NCBI GenBank assembly: GCA_964552235.1
Contig: CAZKGO010000005.1
Coordinates: 1 to 64,000 of the forward strand
Length of the DNA: 64,000 bases
Source: CAVTHK01 sp964552235
GTDB lineage: Bacteria; Spirochaetota; Spirochaetia; SZUA-6; CAVTHK01
Direction of reading: 5' to 3'
Below are positions 33,967-42,859 of this stretch, piece after piece; position 1 is the stretch's first letter; each line of letters opens with the position of its first letter. Made by a program: the position numbers and the translations under genes. Below the pieces are notes generated by a model. That model was not told where the DNA came from, did not search any database, and was given only the letters and a program-made list of their open reading frames with translations.

Positions 33967-34854
33967 ATGGCGAGACACGCTCGTTTGTTGGTTCCGGCCT
34001 GGCTGGCGCTGGCCTGCGCTCTTGCCGCGGCTCAGGCTCCCCAGCCGCGCGTGACCGTCCTGCCCTTCGAGGGCATCGGCGTGGCCAGGAGCGACGTCCA
34101 GGCGCTCACGCTGTTCTTCGAGACGGCGCTGCAGAACACCGGCAGGTGTCAGATCATCGAGCAGACCGAGGTCGACAAGATCCTCAAGTCCCACCAGTAC
34201 GTGATGTCGGACTTCAACGATCCCACCAAGGCGGTCGAGATCGGACGCCTCATACCGGCCAACCACATCGTGCTGGGCACCGTGGGGACCCTGGCGGGCA
34301 AGTACTACGTCAACGTCAAGATGATCGAGCTGCGAACGGGCACCAACGTGGGGGCGCGCAACGCGACCGCCGCCAGCCTCGACCAGCTCTCGGAGACGCT
34401 CACCGACGTGGCCGGCCAGATGATGGGTGCCCCGGTCGCGGCGCCTCCGCAGCCGGCGCCTCCGCGCCCTTGGACGATCCCCGGCCTCTCCCTCCTGGGA
34501 GTCGAGGTCAAGTTCTTCGAGAGCGGACAGGGTTTTCCGCCGATCGAGCAGCGTTTCTACGCGACTGCCTTTGACGGGTTCGCGGCCCGGTACATCAACT
34601 GGGAGCTGCAGCTGAAGTTCGCCACGACGCAGGCCCCCGTCGACGTGCCGATCGATGCGCACTTCTACAGGTCCGACGGCTCGCTCCTCGCAGCTCAGAA
34701 CGTGGTCGGCCAGATCCAGGCGGGGGGGGACTGGTACGCCGCGTGGCACGGCTGGGGCGCGCCGAACCCCGGATTCTGGACGCCGGGCACCTACACCCTC
34801 CGGCTGTCGGTCGCCGGGCATCCCCTGGCCAGCGGCATCTTTGTCGTGCGCTGA
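33967..34854 (+). CDS. exported CsgG/HfaB-like envelope protein
   Basis: 295 residues with a signal peptide of about 22 residues (ends ALAAAQA). Residues 25-150 read VTVLPFEGIG, FFETALQNTGRCQIIEQTEVDKILKSHQ and AVEIGRLIPANHIVLGTVGTLAGKYYVNVKMIE, the pattern of CsgG-like/FlgO-type domains that bind or form envelope pores. A Pro-rich linker (about 155-170) leads to a second beta-rich domain of 120 residues ending at the C-terminus. No lipobox Cys is seen. It is probably periplasmic or outer-membrane associated. Spirochaetes carry several such proteins of unknown role. Confidence 0.7.
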   Translation: MARHARLLVPAWLALACALAAAQAPQPRVTVLPFEGIGVARSDVQALTLFFETALQNTGRCQIIEQTEVDKILKSHQYVMSDFNDPTKAVEIGRLIPANHIVLGTVGTLAGKYYVNVKMIELRTGTNVGARNATAASLDQLSETLTDVAGQMMGAPVAAPPQPAPPRPWTIPGLSLLGVEVKFFESGQGFPPIEQRFYATAFDGFAARYINWELQLKFATTQAPVDVPIDAHFYRSDGSLLAAQNVVGQIQAGGDWYAAWHGWGAPNPGFWTPGTYTLRLSVAGHPLASGIFVVR

Positions 34855-34878
34855 GGGCCGGCGCCGGGCTGGGGCGCC

Positions 34879-35100
34879 CTATTTCGGCTTTTCCTGGTGG
34901 GCGCCGTAGATCTTGTACTCGACCTTTTCGGTCTCGGACTTCGCCTCGTAGAGAACGGTGAGGATGAGGACGAAGTTGTGCTCCCGTTCGAGGTGATGGA
35001 TGGACTGCTTCATGTCGACGATCTTCGGATGGTAGACCTCGATCCAGTTGTTCATGTCGTTCTCGACAGTCTGGCAGTCTCCCTGGAAGATCTTGACCAT
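34879..35100 (-). CDS. small conserved-looking hypothetical protein
   Basis: 73 residues. It starts with MVKIFQGDCQTVENDMNNW, has no signal peptide and is charged and soluble. GAGGAG lies 5 bases before the ATG. Its base composition is clearly lower in GC than its neighbours. I do not know the family. It lies convergent to the CsgG-like gene and 74 bases downstream of a barrel-like protein gene on the same strand. Confidence 0.6.
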   Translation of the reverse strand: MVKIFQGDCQTVENDMNNWIEVYHPKIVDMKQSIHHLEREHNFVLILTVLYEAKSETEKVEYKIYGAHQEKPK

Positions 35101-35173
35101 AGCGCTCCTCTCCCAGCTATTTTCGCCACGGCCGGCGCCCCGCGTCAAGCATCCTGACGTGGGCGGGGCCGGC

Positions 35174-35827
35174 TCAGTCCGCGGCGTCCCAGTGGATGTG
35201 CAGTCTGGCGCGTGAGCGAGGTCGGGGCCTCTCGTGCGGGCCCTGCCGGTGGCGGTGCCCGCCGATGGCGATCCCGCCGCAGAACGCCACCTGCACGTGA
35301 TCGAGGGGGTAGGTCTCGAGGTCGGAGCCCGGAGGGGGGCTCGTCTCGGGAATCCAGGCGATGCGTCCTCCGATGAGGAAGCCGTTGAGGTCCAGGGCAA
35401 GGCCGGCGGCCACCATCGGGAACACCGACAGGGACACCGGGTCGCCGTCGTCGTCGGCTGCCGCGCGGCCGGCGGTGCCGATCGCCAGCTGCACGTAAGG
35501 GTCGAACAGGTGGCCCGCGCTCAGCAGGTGGTAGCTCACGAAGAACGCCTCGGCGACCCAGTCGACCCACCACTGCTCGACGTCGTCCCGGAAGAAGCGC
35601 ACCATGTAGTTGCCGCCGAACCCGACGTGATCGAGAACGACCTCCCAGCCCGGGCCGTAGAACAGGGGCCGGTCCGCGCCGGCAAAGGCGTCGGCAGCCT
35701 CGCGCGCCGACGGCTCGTCGGAAAAATGCGCGGCCATGTTGCCGACCAGCCGCACCTGGCCGTTGCCGAAAGCGACGCCGGCGGCCAGGAACGCCGCCAG
35801 CACCGCGACTGCGCTTCTGTGATTCAT
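35174..35827 (-). CDS. exported hypothetical protein, probable outer-membrane barrel
   Basis: 217 residues with a signal peptide ending near GVAFGNGQ. It then shows alternating strands (VRLVGNMAAHFSD, NYMVRFFRDD, FVSYHLLSAGHLFDPYVQLAIG, LNGFLIGGRIAWIPE). The last 20 residues are rich in His, Arg and Pro, unusual for a barrel end. A GGAGG site precedes the ATG at 35827. The family is not recognized. The gene is divergent from the sigma factor operon. Confidence 0.65.
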   Translation of the reverse strand: MNHRSAVAVLAAFLAAGVAFGNGQVRLVGNMAAHFSDEPSAREAADAFAGADRPLFYGPGWEVVLDHVGFGGNYMVRFFRDDVEQWWVDWVAEAFFVSYHLLSAGHLFDPYVQLAIGTAGRAAADDDGDPVSLSVFPMVAAGLALDLNGFLIGGRIAWIPETSPPPGSDLETYPLDHVQVAFCGGIAIGGHRHRQGPHERPRPRSRARLHIHWDAAD

Positions 35828-35893
35828 CGAGGCAACCTCCCCTCGGCCGCCGAGCCTACGGGGCCGGCGGCTGCAAACCCTCTGTGTTTGCGT

Positions 35894-35949
35894 TAGACTT
35901 GGAACACGTCCCGGCTCCGCAGCTGTCACCGCCGGCTTCCGGTGACAGC
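35894..35949 (+). promoter_or_regulatory. -10 box and leader hairpin of the sigma factor operon
   Basis: TAGACT at 35894-35899 is a likely -10. A perfect 10-base-pair inverted repeat (35922-35931 with 35940-35949, 8-base loop) lies in the predicted leader about 55 bases before the likely TTG start. There is no T run, so it is not a plain terminator. It may regulate translation or bind a regulator. Confidence 0.4.
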
Positions 35950-36004
35950 CCCGTGGTCCGCGGGTGTTGAACCTTCGAGGAGCCGGAAAGGGAAAGCGGA
36001 CCGT

Positions 36005-36484
36005 TTGGCCGTCGATGTCGAGGCCCTCTACAGGAAGTACGGGCCGATGGTCCTCAGGCGCTGCCGCACCCTGCTCCGGGACGAGGACAAGGCCGTGGAC
36101 GCGATGCAGGATACCTTTGTGCAGGTGCTCAGGCGCGAGCAGACTCTCGACGAGCGGGCGCCTTCGAGCCTCCTGTACACCATCGCGACCAACGTCTGCC
36201 TGAACGTCCTGCGTTCCGAGCGACAGCGTCCGCGCGGCGGCGGCGACGACCTGCTCGAGCGCATCGCCGGCGTCGACGATCCGGCCGGGGCCGCGGTGGT
36301 GCGCGCCCTGCTCGAGCGCATCTTCGCCAGGGAGCAGCCGTCGACGCGCGCGATGGCGGTGATGCACTTTGTCGACGGCCTCACCTACGAGCAGGTCGCC
36401 TCTGAGGTGGGCCTTTCCGTCTCCGGGGTCAGAAAACGACTGCGCACCCTTAAGGCGCGCGCGAAGTCCCTGGAGGACGCATGA
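36005..36484 (+). CDS. ECF-type RNA polymerase sigma factor
   Basis: About 159 residues from a TTG at 36005 after an A/G-rich site; a GTG at 35942 is the alternative, but it lies in the leader hairpin. Region 2 is VEALYRKYGPMVLRRCRTLL...DAMQDTFVQV, and region 4 is LTYEQVASEVGLSVSGVRKRL, the helix-turn-helix for -35 recognition. It overlaps the anti-sigma-like gene by ATGA. It is expected to direct transcription of its own operon, including the caspase-like gene, and perhaps other genes. Confidence 0.85.
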   Translation: MAVDVEALYRKYGPMVLRRCRTLLRDEDKAVDAMQDTFVQVLRREQTLDERAPSSLLYTIATNVCLNVLRSERQRPRGGGDDLLERIAGVDDPAGAAVVRALLERIFAREQPSTRAMAVMHFVDGLTYEQVASEVGLSVSGVRKRLRTLKARAKSLEDA

Positions 36485-37245
36485 AGCCGCTCTCCGACCG
36501 CACCCTGGAGCGCTACCTTCTCGGGGAGCTTTCCGAGGTCGAGAAGAACGAAGTCGACCGCACGGCGGCCGCCGATCCCGCCGTCGCCTCGCGCCTGCAG
36601 GCGCTGCGCGCCAGCGACGCCGAGATCCTCGAGCGCTACCCGCCGGCGATGATCGCGGCCCGCATCCGCGAGCGGCTGGACGCGGCGCCGGCTCCGAGGT
36701 GCGCCCCCCGCGGCTGGATCGCGCTGCCGGCGGCCGCCGCGGCCGCGCTGCTGCTCGTGGTGCTGATGCCGCTGCGCGACGGCGGCGGCGACGGTGAGCG
36801 CATCAAGGGCCTCGCCCCGCGCCTGGCGCTGCACCGCAAGGCCGGCGCCGGAATCGAGCCTCTCGCCGACGGCGGCCGCGCCGCCTCCGGCGACGTCGTG
36901 CAGATCAGCTACGTGGCGGGCGGCGCCCGCTACGGCGCGATCTTCTCGATCGACGGCGCGGGAGTGGTCACCTGGCACCTTCCGTCGGCCGTCGGGCCCG
37001 GGACCGAGTCGCCCGTCCTGAAGAGCGGCGGCGAGGTGCCGCTCGGCTTCGCCTACGAGCTCGACGACGCGCCCGGCTTCGAGCGCTTCTTCTTCGTGAC
37101 CTCGGCCAGGCCGTTCGCCCTGGAGGGGCTGCGCAACGAGGCCGAGCGCCTCGCCTCGGATCCCGCGGCCGCGCGCGCCGGCGGTCTGGGGCTGCCCAGG
37201 GGGACGGCGGCCGCCTCGTTGCTGCTGGTCAAGGAGGCGCGCTGA
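36481..37245 (+). CDS. membrane anti-sigma-like protein
   Basis: 254 residues. An N-terminal soluble domain (LSDRTLERYLLGELSEVEKNEVD) resembles the anti-sigma domain that follows many ECF genes. One membrane segment lies at about 79-97, and a beta-rich outer domain of about 150 residues follows (ISYVAGGARYGAIFSIDGAGVVTWHLP). The classic zinc HxxxCxxC motif is absent. Its position between sigma factor and caspase-like protein, with overlaps at both ends, supports a role as the membrane sensor holding the sigma factor. Confidence 0.75.
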   Translation: MKPLSDRTLERYLLGELSEVEKNEVDRTAAADPAVASRLQALRASDAEILERYPPAMIAARIRERLDAAPAPRCAPRGWIALPAAAAAALLLVVLMPLRDGGGDGERIKGLAPRLALHRKAGAGIEPLADGGRAASGDVVQISYVAGGARYGAIFSIDGAGVVTWHLPSAVGPGTESPVLKSGGEVPLGFAYELDDAPGFERFFFVTSARPFALEGLRNEAERLASDPAAARAGGLGLPRGTAAASLLLVKEAR

Positions 37246-39476
37246 TGAGCAGGCTCGTGCTCTGCCTGCTGCTGGCTGCCGCGTCGGTGTCGGCGCAGAC
37301 CGAGGCCGTGCTGCGGCGCTTCGCGTTCATCGCCGGCGCCAACGACGGCGGCTACGAGCGCGTGCGGCTGCGCTACGCCGCCTCCGACGCGCAGGAGTTT
37401 TCCGCGGTGATCGAGCAGCTCGGCGGCGTGCGGGTCGAGGACCGCATCCTGCTGGTCAACCCGAGCTTCGCCGAGTTCCAGGACGGGCTGCGCCGCATCC
37501 GCGCGCAGGTGCAGGCCGCGGTCGCCGACCCGCTGGCGGGCGGCCCGCGGTGCGAGCTCATCGTCTACTACTCGGGCCACGCCGACGACGAGGGGCTGCT
37601 GCTCGGCCGCGAGCGCTTTTCCTACAGCCGCCTGCGCCGGGAGGTCTCCGAGGTCGAGGCCGACGTGCGGATCGCGGTGGTCGACTCCTGCTCTTCGGGA
37701 TCACTCACCCGCAGCAAGGGCGGGTCGCGGCGGCCGGCCTTCGTCTTCGACTCCTCGACCGAGATGAAGGGCTATGCCTTTCTCACCTCGAGCTCCGAGG
37801 ACGAGGTGGCGCAGGAGTCGGACCGCATCGGCGGCTCGTTCTTCACCCACTTTCTCGTGTCCGGCCTGCGCGGCGCGGCCGACGCCAACGGCGACGGGCT
37901 GGTCACGCTCAACGAGGCCTACGCCTACGCGTTCACCGAGACGCTGGCTTCGACCGAGCGCACGCAGTACGGTCCGCAGCACCCGGCCTACGACATCGCC
38001 CTCACCGGCAAGGGCGACCTCGTGCTGACCGACCTGCGCCAGACCGCCGCGCGACTGCTCGTCGGCGCCGACGTCGGCGGGCGCCTCTTTGTGCGCGACC
38101 GCTCCGGCGACCTGGTCGCCGAGATCTCCAAGCGGGCCGGAGACGCCCTGCAGCTCGCCCTCGAGCCCGGCCTCTACACCGTGCGGCTGCAGGACGGGGA
38201 GCGGTGGGCCGAAGCCTCGGTGAGCGTGAGCCGCGAGAGCCGGCTCGAGCGCTCGGGCTTCAGGCCGGTAGCCGGCGAGGCGACGGCGCGCCGCGGCGGC
38301 GAGGAGCCGGCGCAGCGGCCTGCGCCGGCCGTCGAGTACGAGAGCCGCACCTTCCACTTTTCCCTGCTGCCCGAGATCGACGAGGGCGGCATCTACGGCT
38401 CCCACGAGCGGCACGCGATCTCGCTCAACCTGCTGGTCGGCAACGCGGCCGCGGTCGACGGGGTCGTGCTCGCCGGGGTGGCGAGCTTCGTCGCCGACCG
38501 CATGGACGGCGCGCAGGCTTCGGGGATCGGCAACGTCGTCGGCCAGGACCTGTGGGGCGCGCAGCTTGCGGGCATCTACAACTACGTGGGCCGCGACGCG
38601 GGCTTCTACCAGAGCGCGGGTGTGGCGAGCATCGTGCGCGGCGGCCTGGCCGGCGTGCAGCAGGCGGGCGTCGGCAGCGTCGCCCTCGGCGGCGTGCAGG
38701 GCGCGCAGCTTGCCGGCGTCGGCGCGATCTCGGGCGAGGACACGATCGGCGGCCAGGCGGCAGGCCTGTTCGCCTTTACCGAAGGCGAGCTGCGCGGGCT
38801 GCAGGCCTGCGGCGGCGCGAACCTCGGCGGCGACGCGACCGGGCTGCAGCTGGCGGGCCTGTTCAACTACGCGCTCTCGATGCGCGGCGCGCAGCTCTCG
38901 ACCGTGAACATCACCGACGAGCTGCGCGGCGCCCAGGCGGGTATCGTGAACGTCGCCGGTGAGGTGCGCGGGGTGCAGCTCGGCCTGGTCAACATCTGCG
39001 AGCGCATGGACGGGGTGCCGATCGGCCTCATCAACTACGAGCGCCAAGGCAGCCAGCACCTGGAGCTCTCCTGGCAGAACGACCGGCTCTACGGCGCGCT
39101 GCGGCTCGGCGCCGGCTCGCTTTACACGCTCGTGCGCGCGGCCATGGTGCGCGACAGCGATCCGCTGGAGTGGTCGCTCGGCGGCGGGCTCGGCTTCCAG
39201 CTGCCGCTCGGAGCCTTCTTTCTGAACTTCGATTTCTCGGTGCTTCAGTGGCTGGTCAGCTCGCAGCCGCTGTCGTCGTGGGACCCGCCGACGCTCAAGC
39301 CCGAGGTGCGCCTCGCAGCGGGCTTCGCGCCGCAGGGGGGGCTCGGGATCCTGGTCGGGGCCAGCGCCGAGCTGGAGATCCCGGGCTGGCACACGAGCGC
39401 CGAGTCGCAGCCGCAGATCGTTCCCACGGCGTTCATTGGCGTGCAGATGGGAAAGCCCCGCGCTGCCGCGCGGTAG
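37245..39476 (+). CDS. exported caspase-like (C14) protease with repeat region and barrel-like C-terminus
   Basis: 743 residues with a signal peptide. The caspase-fold domain (about 25-260) has the His/Cys dyad His112 in YYSGHAD and Cys149 in VVDSCSSG, with FLTSSSEDEVAQE and an EF-like DANGDGLVTLNEAY segment behind it. A beta domain follows (270-330). Residues about 400-600 consist of about ten degenerate repeats of roughly 20 residues built on GxQxAGxxN (GAQLAGIYNYV, GVQLGLVNICERMDGVPIGLIN). The end looks like an outer-membrane barrel. The start overlaps the anti-sigma stop by one base (TGATG). Cleavage target and location of the protease domain are unknown. Confidence 0.8.
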   Translation: MSRLVLCLLLAAASVSAQTEAVLRRFAFIAGANDGGYERVRLRYAASDAQEFSAVIEQLGGVRVEDRILLVNPSFAEFQDGLRRIRAQVQAAVADPLAGGPRCELIVYYSGHADDEGLLLGRERFSYSRLRREVSEVEADVRIAVVDSCSSGSLTRSKGGSRRPAFVFDSSTEMKGYAFLTSSSEDEVAQESDRIGGSFFTHFLVSGLRGAADANGDGLVTLNEAYAYAFTETLASTERTQYGPQHPAYDIALTGKGDLVLTDLRQTAARLLVGADVGGRLFVRDRSGDLVAEISKRAGDALQLALEPGLYTVRLQDGERWAEASVSVSRESRLERSGFRPVAGEATARRGGEEPAQRPAPAVEYESRTFHFSLLPEIDEGGIYGSHERHAISLNLLVGNAAAVDGVVLAGVASFVADRMDGAQASGIGNVVGQDLWGAQLAGIYNYVGRDAGFYQSAGVASIVRGGLAGVQQAGVGSVALGGVQGAQLAGVGAISGEDTIGGQAAGLFAFTEGELRGLQACGGANLGGDATGLQLAGLFNYALSMRGAQLSTVNITDELRGAQAGIVNVAGEVRGVQLGLVNICERMDGVPIGLINYERQGSQHLELSWQNDRLYGALRLGAGSLYTLVRAAMVRDSDPLEWSLGGGLGFQLPLGAFFLNFDFSVLQWLVSSQPLSSWDPPTLKPEVRLAAGFAPQGGLGILVGASAELEIPGWHTSAESQPQIVPTAFIGVQMGKPRAAAR

Positions 39477-39479
39477 CGC

Positions 39480-40319
39480 TCAGGGCCGCCTGCAGGGATC
39501 GCAGGTCGGCTGCTCGGCCGCGTCGGCGGCGTCGCCGCGGGGGGTCGCGCGGGCGATCGCTCGCGGCCGCCGCTTCAGCAGCCAGGCGAGCAGGTCGCCG
39601 ACCGTGCTTCCCGCCGCGGCGGCCGTGAGCCTGCGCTTGCGCTCCAGCTGCTGCACCGGCATGCAGACGTCGCGGCACCAGCCCGCAAACGGCTCTTCGC
39701 CGCCGCCCCGGCTGCGGTACTCCTCGAAGGACTGCCGGATCCGGTCGTAGCCGCCCGGCTCCGTGACGCGGAGGCAGCAGCCTTTGCGCACGGCGGCAAT
39801 CCCCATCGCGTCCATCAGCTCCTTGCGCTCGCGGTCGGCGATCAGGCGCTTGATCTCGTCAAGGCTCATCCCGGGCGACAGCCGGATCTCGGAGTCGAGC
39901 GCCACGACCTCGGCATCGATGAACTCACGCTTCTGCTCCAGAGCCACAGAGACGCGGTGGTTGCCGTCCCGCACGAAGTAGAGGCCTCCGAGTTCGTAGA
40001 CTTTGATCGGGGGAAGAGCGGCGTCGCGCGCGAACGCCCGGTACAGACGCGTCCAGCGGGCGCGCAGCTCTCTGCGCCGCGGCAGGAACTCGCGGTCGAA
40101 GTCGCGGTGGCGCTCTTCGCTGCCCACGACCAGCCGCAGCGGGATGGTGCGCACTCCGCGATAGGTTTCTCTCGAGGGCCGCAGCCACCGGCTCACCTGG
40201 GCGAGCGGCAGCAGGCCCGAGTGCCTTCCGAACGCGAGAACGCTCCTCCAGATCTGCCTGATGCGGGCTCCTTCGAAAGCCTGGTGCGAGAGCCCGCGGT
40301 CGGACAGCTTCTCATCCAC
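39480..40319 (-). CDS. hypothetical protein with ParB/sulfiredoxin-like motif
   Basis: 279 residues from a GTG at 40319; the start is uncertain because no clear ribosome binding site is seen. The centre contains PIKVYELGGLYFVRDGNHRVSVALEQ, the ParB-nuclease/sulfiredoxin-type core that binds nucleotide. The start is Arg-rich and the end has several Cys (CCLRV, GWCRDVCMP, CDPCRRP), which could bind metal. Related proteins are annotated only as ParB-like or transcriptional regulators. It is convergent with the caspase-like gene and divergent from the next gene. Confidence 0.6.
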   Translation of the reverse strand: MDEKLSDRGLSHQAFEGARIRQIWRSVLAFGRHSGLLPLAQVSRWLRPSRETYRGVRTIPLRLVVGSEERHRDFDREFLPRRRELRARWTRLYRAFARDAALPPIKVYELGGLYFVRDGNHRVSVALEQKREFIDAEVVALDSEIRLSPGMSLDEIKRLIADRERKELMDAMGIAAVRKGCCLRVTEPGGYDRIRQSFEEYRSRGGGEEPFAGWCRDVCMPVQQLERKRRLTAAAAGSTVGDLLAWLLKRRPRAIARATPRGDAADAAEQPTCDPCRRP

Positions 40320-40363
40320 GGGTGCAAGATACGCCGGCCGCCCCTGCGCCGTCCACGTCGCGG

Positions 40364-40392
40364 TTGCCGCCGCGCCGGCCCGCGGGTACGAT
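40364..40392 (+). promoter_or_regulatory. promoter of AGE-like gene, near-leaderless
   Basis: TTGCCG at 40364-40369, 17 bases, TACGAT at 40387-40392. The GTG start at 40399 follows after 6 bases without a ribosome binding site. Confidence 0.5.
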
Positions 40393-40398
40393 GGCGGC

Positions 40399-41793
40399 GT
40401 GAGCGCCGAAGCCCGCATCCCTCTGCCCCGCGACCAGATCGTGCTCTTCGAGGAACCGTCGTTCTCGGCCGAGGCGTGCCGGGGGCTGCTGCGCTTCTAC
40501 GAGTGGTTCCACGAGCGCAACCTGCTGTACTTCCTGTCGCTGCGCGCGCGCTGGATGTCGAGCCACCCCGGCCGGCGGTTCCCCGGCCTCTGCGCGAACG
40601 TCCATCCGCTCACCGGCTGCCTGCGGCCCGACAGCGAGCAGCGGCTGTGGGGCTGGGGCGACGGCCGAGCCCTGGCCACGTGGTGCTCGTTCCTGGCAGC
40701 CGGACGCGTTCCGGACGGCAGCCGCAAGCTCGAGAGCGGAACGCCGGTCGAGCTGCGTGAGGCGATCGCAGGCTACGCGGACATCCTGTGGCAGGGGATG
40801 CACGAGCGCTATCGCCTCAATGGCGGCATGATCCCCTTTACCGCCGACCCCGAGACGAACCGTGCCGATGACCGCACGGCGGGCCGACCGACCGCGGGGG
40901 CCGATTTCACGAGCCTGTTCGCGGCCGGCGGCTTTCTGCAGTACGGCCTGTGGCGCGGCGACGAGGAGGCGCTCGCCCTCGGGAAGCGGCTGCTCGAGGA
41001 GCAGATCGGCGAGATCGGGCTGCAGCCGCCGCTGTCCCACGGGCCCAGGATGATCCTAACGGGCGTCATCGTCGACGCGCTCAAGACCATCGAGGCGCTC
41101 GGGGACGAGAAGCGGGATCTCGGCGCGCGGCTGCGGGCCACCGCCCTCGCGGCTGTCGACGAGATCCTGAGCTTCCACTACAGGGAGGAGGACGGCGGGG
41201 TCTTCTGGGAGGCGAGCGACGAGGCGGGCCGCCCGGTCGTCGGGGAGGACGGCGCCGTGGTCGTCGATCCCGGCCACACGACGGAGCTCGCGGGCTTCAT
41301 GGCCGAGTTGGCCCGGTTCCTGCCCGCGGAGCCTCGCCGGCGCCTGATCGCCGCCGCCCTCCGCATACACCTGTTCGCCGACCGCGTCGGCTTCACGGCC
41401 GCGGGCGCCATGAGCAAGTACGTGGACCTGGGGACGGGACGCTTGCTGCCCGACACTCAGGCCGCGGCGGCCTCGGGCGCGCCGGCGCGGCCAACGGCGC
41501 CGTGGTGGAACGTGCGCGAGCATTCGGCCGCGGCCCTGCGCCTGTACACCCTCACCGCCGACCCGCGGCTGGTCGAGAGCTACCGCCGGGGGCAGCACGC
41601 CTCGTACCTGTTGTACCCGAACCAGCGGATCGGCGGGCAGATGATCCAGACCATCGACCCCCTTACACTGGAGCCTCTGGACCTCGCTCCGGCCACGGGG
41701 AACCTGGACCCGATGCACGACCCGCGGTCGCGCATGCGGGAGATCGAGTGCCTGGAGCAGCTGCTCGCTGCAAGCGGCGTGGGCCCTACGTGA
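40399..41793 (+). CDS. alpha/alpha-barrel protein, N-acylglucosamine 2-epimerase-like
   Basis: 464 residues without a signal peptide. The helix-rich pattern WGWGDGRALATWC, DPGHTTELAGFMAEL and APWWNVREHSAAALRLY resembles the N-acyl-D-glucosamine 2-epimerase/cellobiose epimerase fold, where such His and Trp residues line the sugar site. It probably acts on a free sugar in the cytoplasm. It could also be a glycoside hydrolase of the same barrel fold. The last 8 bases overlap the convergent dipeptidase gene. Confidence 0.6.
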   Translation: MSAEARIPLPRDQIVLFEEPSFSAEACRGLLRFYEWFHERNLLYFLSLRARWMSSHPGRRFPGLCANVHPLTGCLRPDSEQRLWGWGDGRALATWCSFLAAGRVPDGSRKLESGTPVELREAIAGYADILWQGMHERYRLNGGMIPFTADPETNRADDRTAGRPTAGADFTSLFAAGGFLQYGLWRGDEEALALGKRLLEEQIGEIGLQPPLSHGPRMILTGVIVDALKTIEALGDEKRDLGARLRATALAAVDEILSFHYREEDGGVFWEASDEAGRPVVGEDGAVVVDPGHTTELAGFMAELARFLPAEPRRRLIAAALRIHLFADRVGFTAAGAMSKYVDLGTGRLLPDTQAAAASGAPARPTAPWWNVREHSAAALRLYTLTADPRLVESYRRGQHASYLLYPNQRIGGQMIQTIDPLTLEPLDLAPATGNLDPMHDPRSRMREIECLEQLLAASGVGPT

Positions 41794-42859
41794 GCACCTT
41801 GCCGAGGGCGCGCATCCAGTTGCGCGAGAACACGTCGTCGAGCGACTCCGCCGAGTAGCCGCGGGCCGCCAGCAGGTCGCTGAGCTTCGGCAGGTCGGCG
41901 ATGGTCTCCAGCTCGAGGGGCGACTGCTCGACGCCGTAGCCGCCATCGAGGTCGCTGCCGATGGCCGCGTGGCGGCTGGAGCCGGCGATCTGGCACACGT
42001 GGTCGATCTGGTCCGCCACCGCCTCCAGCCCGACCTTGCGCCCTGCGGAGCCGGACTTGCGGACGTACTTGGGGTCGAGCATCCACAGGTCGAAGGAGGT
42101 TCCGATCACGGCGTCACGGGCCACGAGCGCCTTGATCATGTCGTCGGCGAGCTGCCTCTGGCCGGGGACCAGGGCGCGGCAGTTGTGGTGCGATGCGATT
42201 ACCGGGCCGTCGTAAATGTCCAGCAGCTCCCACAGGGCCTGGTCGGTGAGGTGCGTCACGTCGACGAGAATGCCGGCCGCCTGCAGCGCCGCCAGCAGCT
42301 CCCGGGCGCGGGGCAGGAGGCCGCCTTCGGTGCCCGTGCCGTGGGCGTAGGCGCCGGTGCCGTAGTGCGAGAGGCTCACGCACCGCAGGCCCATCTCGTG
42401 CCAGTGCGATACCTGCCGCGGGTCGACGATCGGGTCGGCGCTCTCCATGGCCATCACGATGCCGATCCTGCGCGCTCCCTCGCGCTCGCGCCAGTCGGCG
42501 GCCACCTCGGCCAGGTCGGCTGCGGTTCGTATCAGGCGGGCCTCGCCGCAGCGCTCGAGGATCTCGTAATAGGCGGCGTGTCCCCTGCCCATGGCGTAGC
42601 ACTGGGCCTGGGTGCGCATGCCGGTGCCCGCGTAGCTGCCGGCCGGGTCGAGGCGGATCATCACCGTGGCAAAGACGACGCCGACCCGCGCGCGCCGCAG
42701 CTCCGGCAGCGTGACCGTGCAGGTGCCGAACTCGCTCGCCGCCTCACCGCGCTCGGCTGCGCGCACCTGCGCCGCCGTCAGGGCGAGGTCCCGGCGGATC
42801 TGCATGCCGTTGACCGCCAGGTCGAGGTGGCCGTCGATGATCAGAGATGGCTGGCTCAC
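41786..42859 (-). CDS. membrane dipeptidase-type M19 peptidase
   Basis: 357 residues. IIDGHLDLAVN supplies the first metal pair, AMESAD the bridging Glu, VDVTHL and IASHHNCRAL the His ligands, and IGSDLDGGYG the final Asp. This is the renal dipeptidase family (PF01244), zinc enzymes that split dipeptides, including those with D-residues. There is no signal peptide, so it is likely cytoplasmic despite the family name. It is divergent from the cupin gene. Confidence 0.87.
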   Translation of the reverse strand: MSQPSLIIDGHLDLAVNGMQIRRDLALTAAQVRAAERGEAASEFGTCTVTLPELRRARVGVVFATVMIRLDPAGSYAGTGMRTQAQCYAMGRGHAAYYEILERCGEARLIRTAADLAEVAADWREREGARRIGIVMAMESADPIVDPRQVSHWHEMGLRCVSLSHYGTGAYAHGTGTEGGLLPRARELLAALQAAGILVDVTHLTDQALWELLDIYDGPVIASHHNCRALVPGQRQLADDMIKALVARDAVIGTSFDLWMLDPKYVRKSGSAGRKVGLEAVADQIDHVCQIAGSSRHAAIGSDLDGGYGVEQSPLELETIADLPKLSDLLAARGYSAESLDDVFSRNWMRALGKVLT

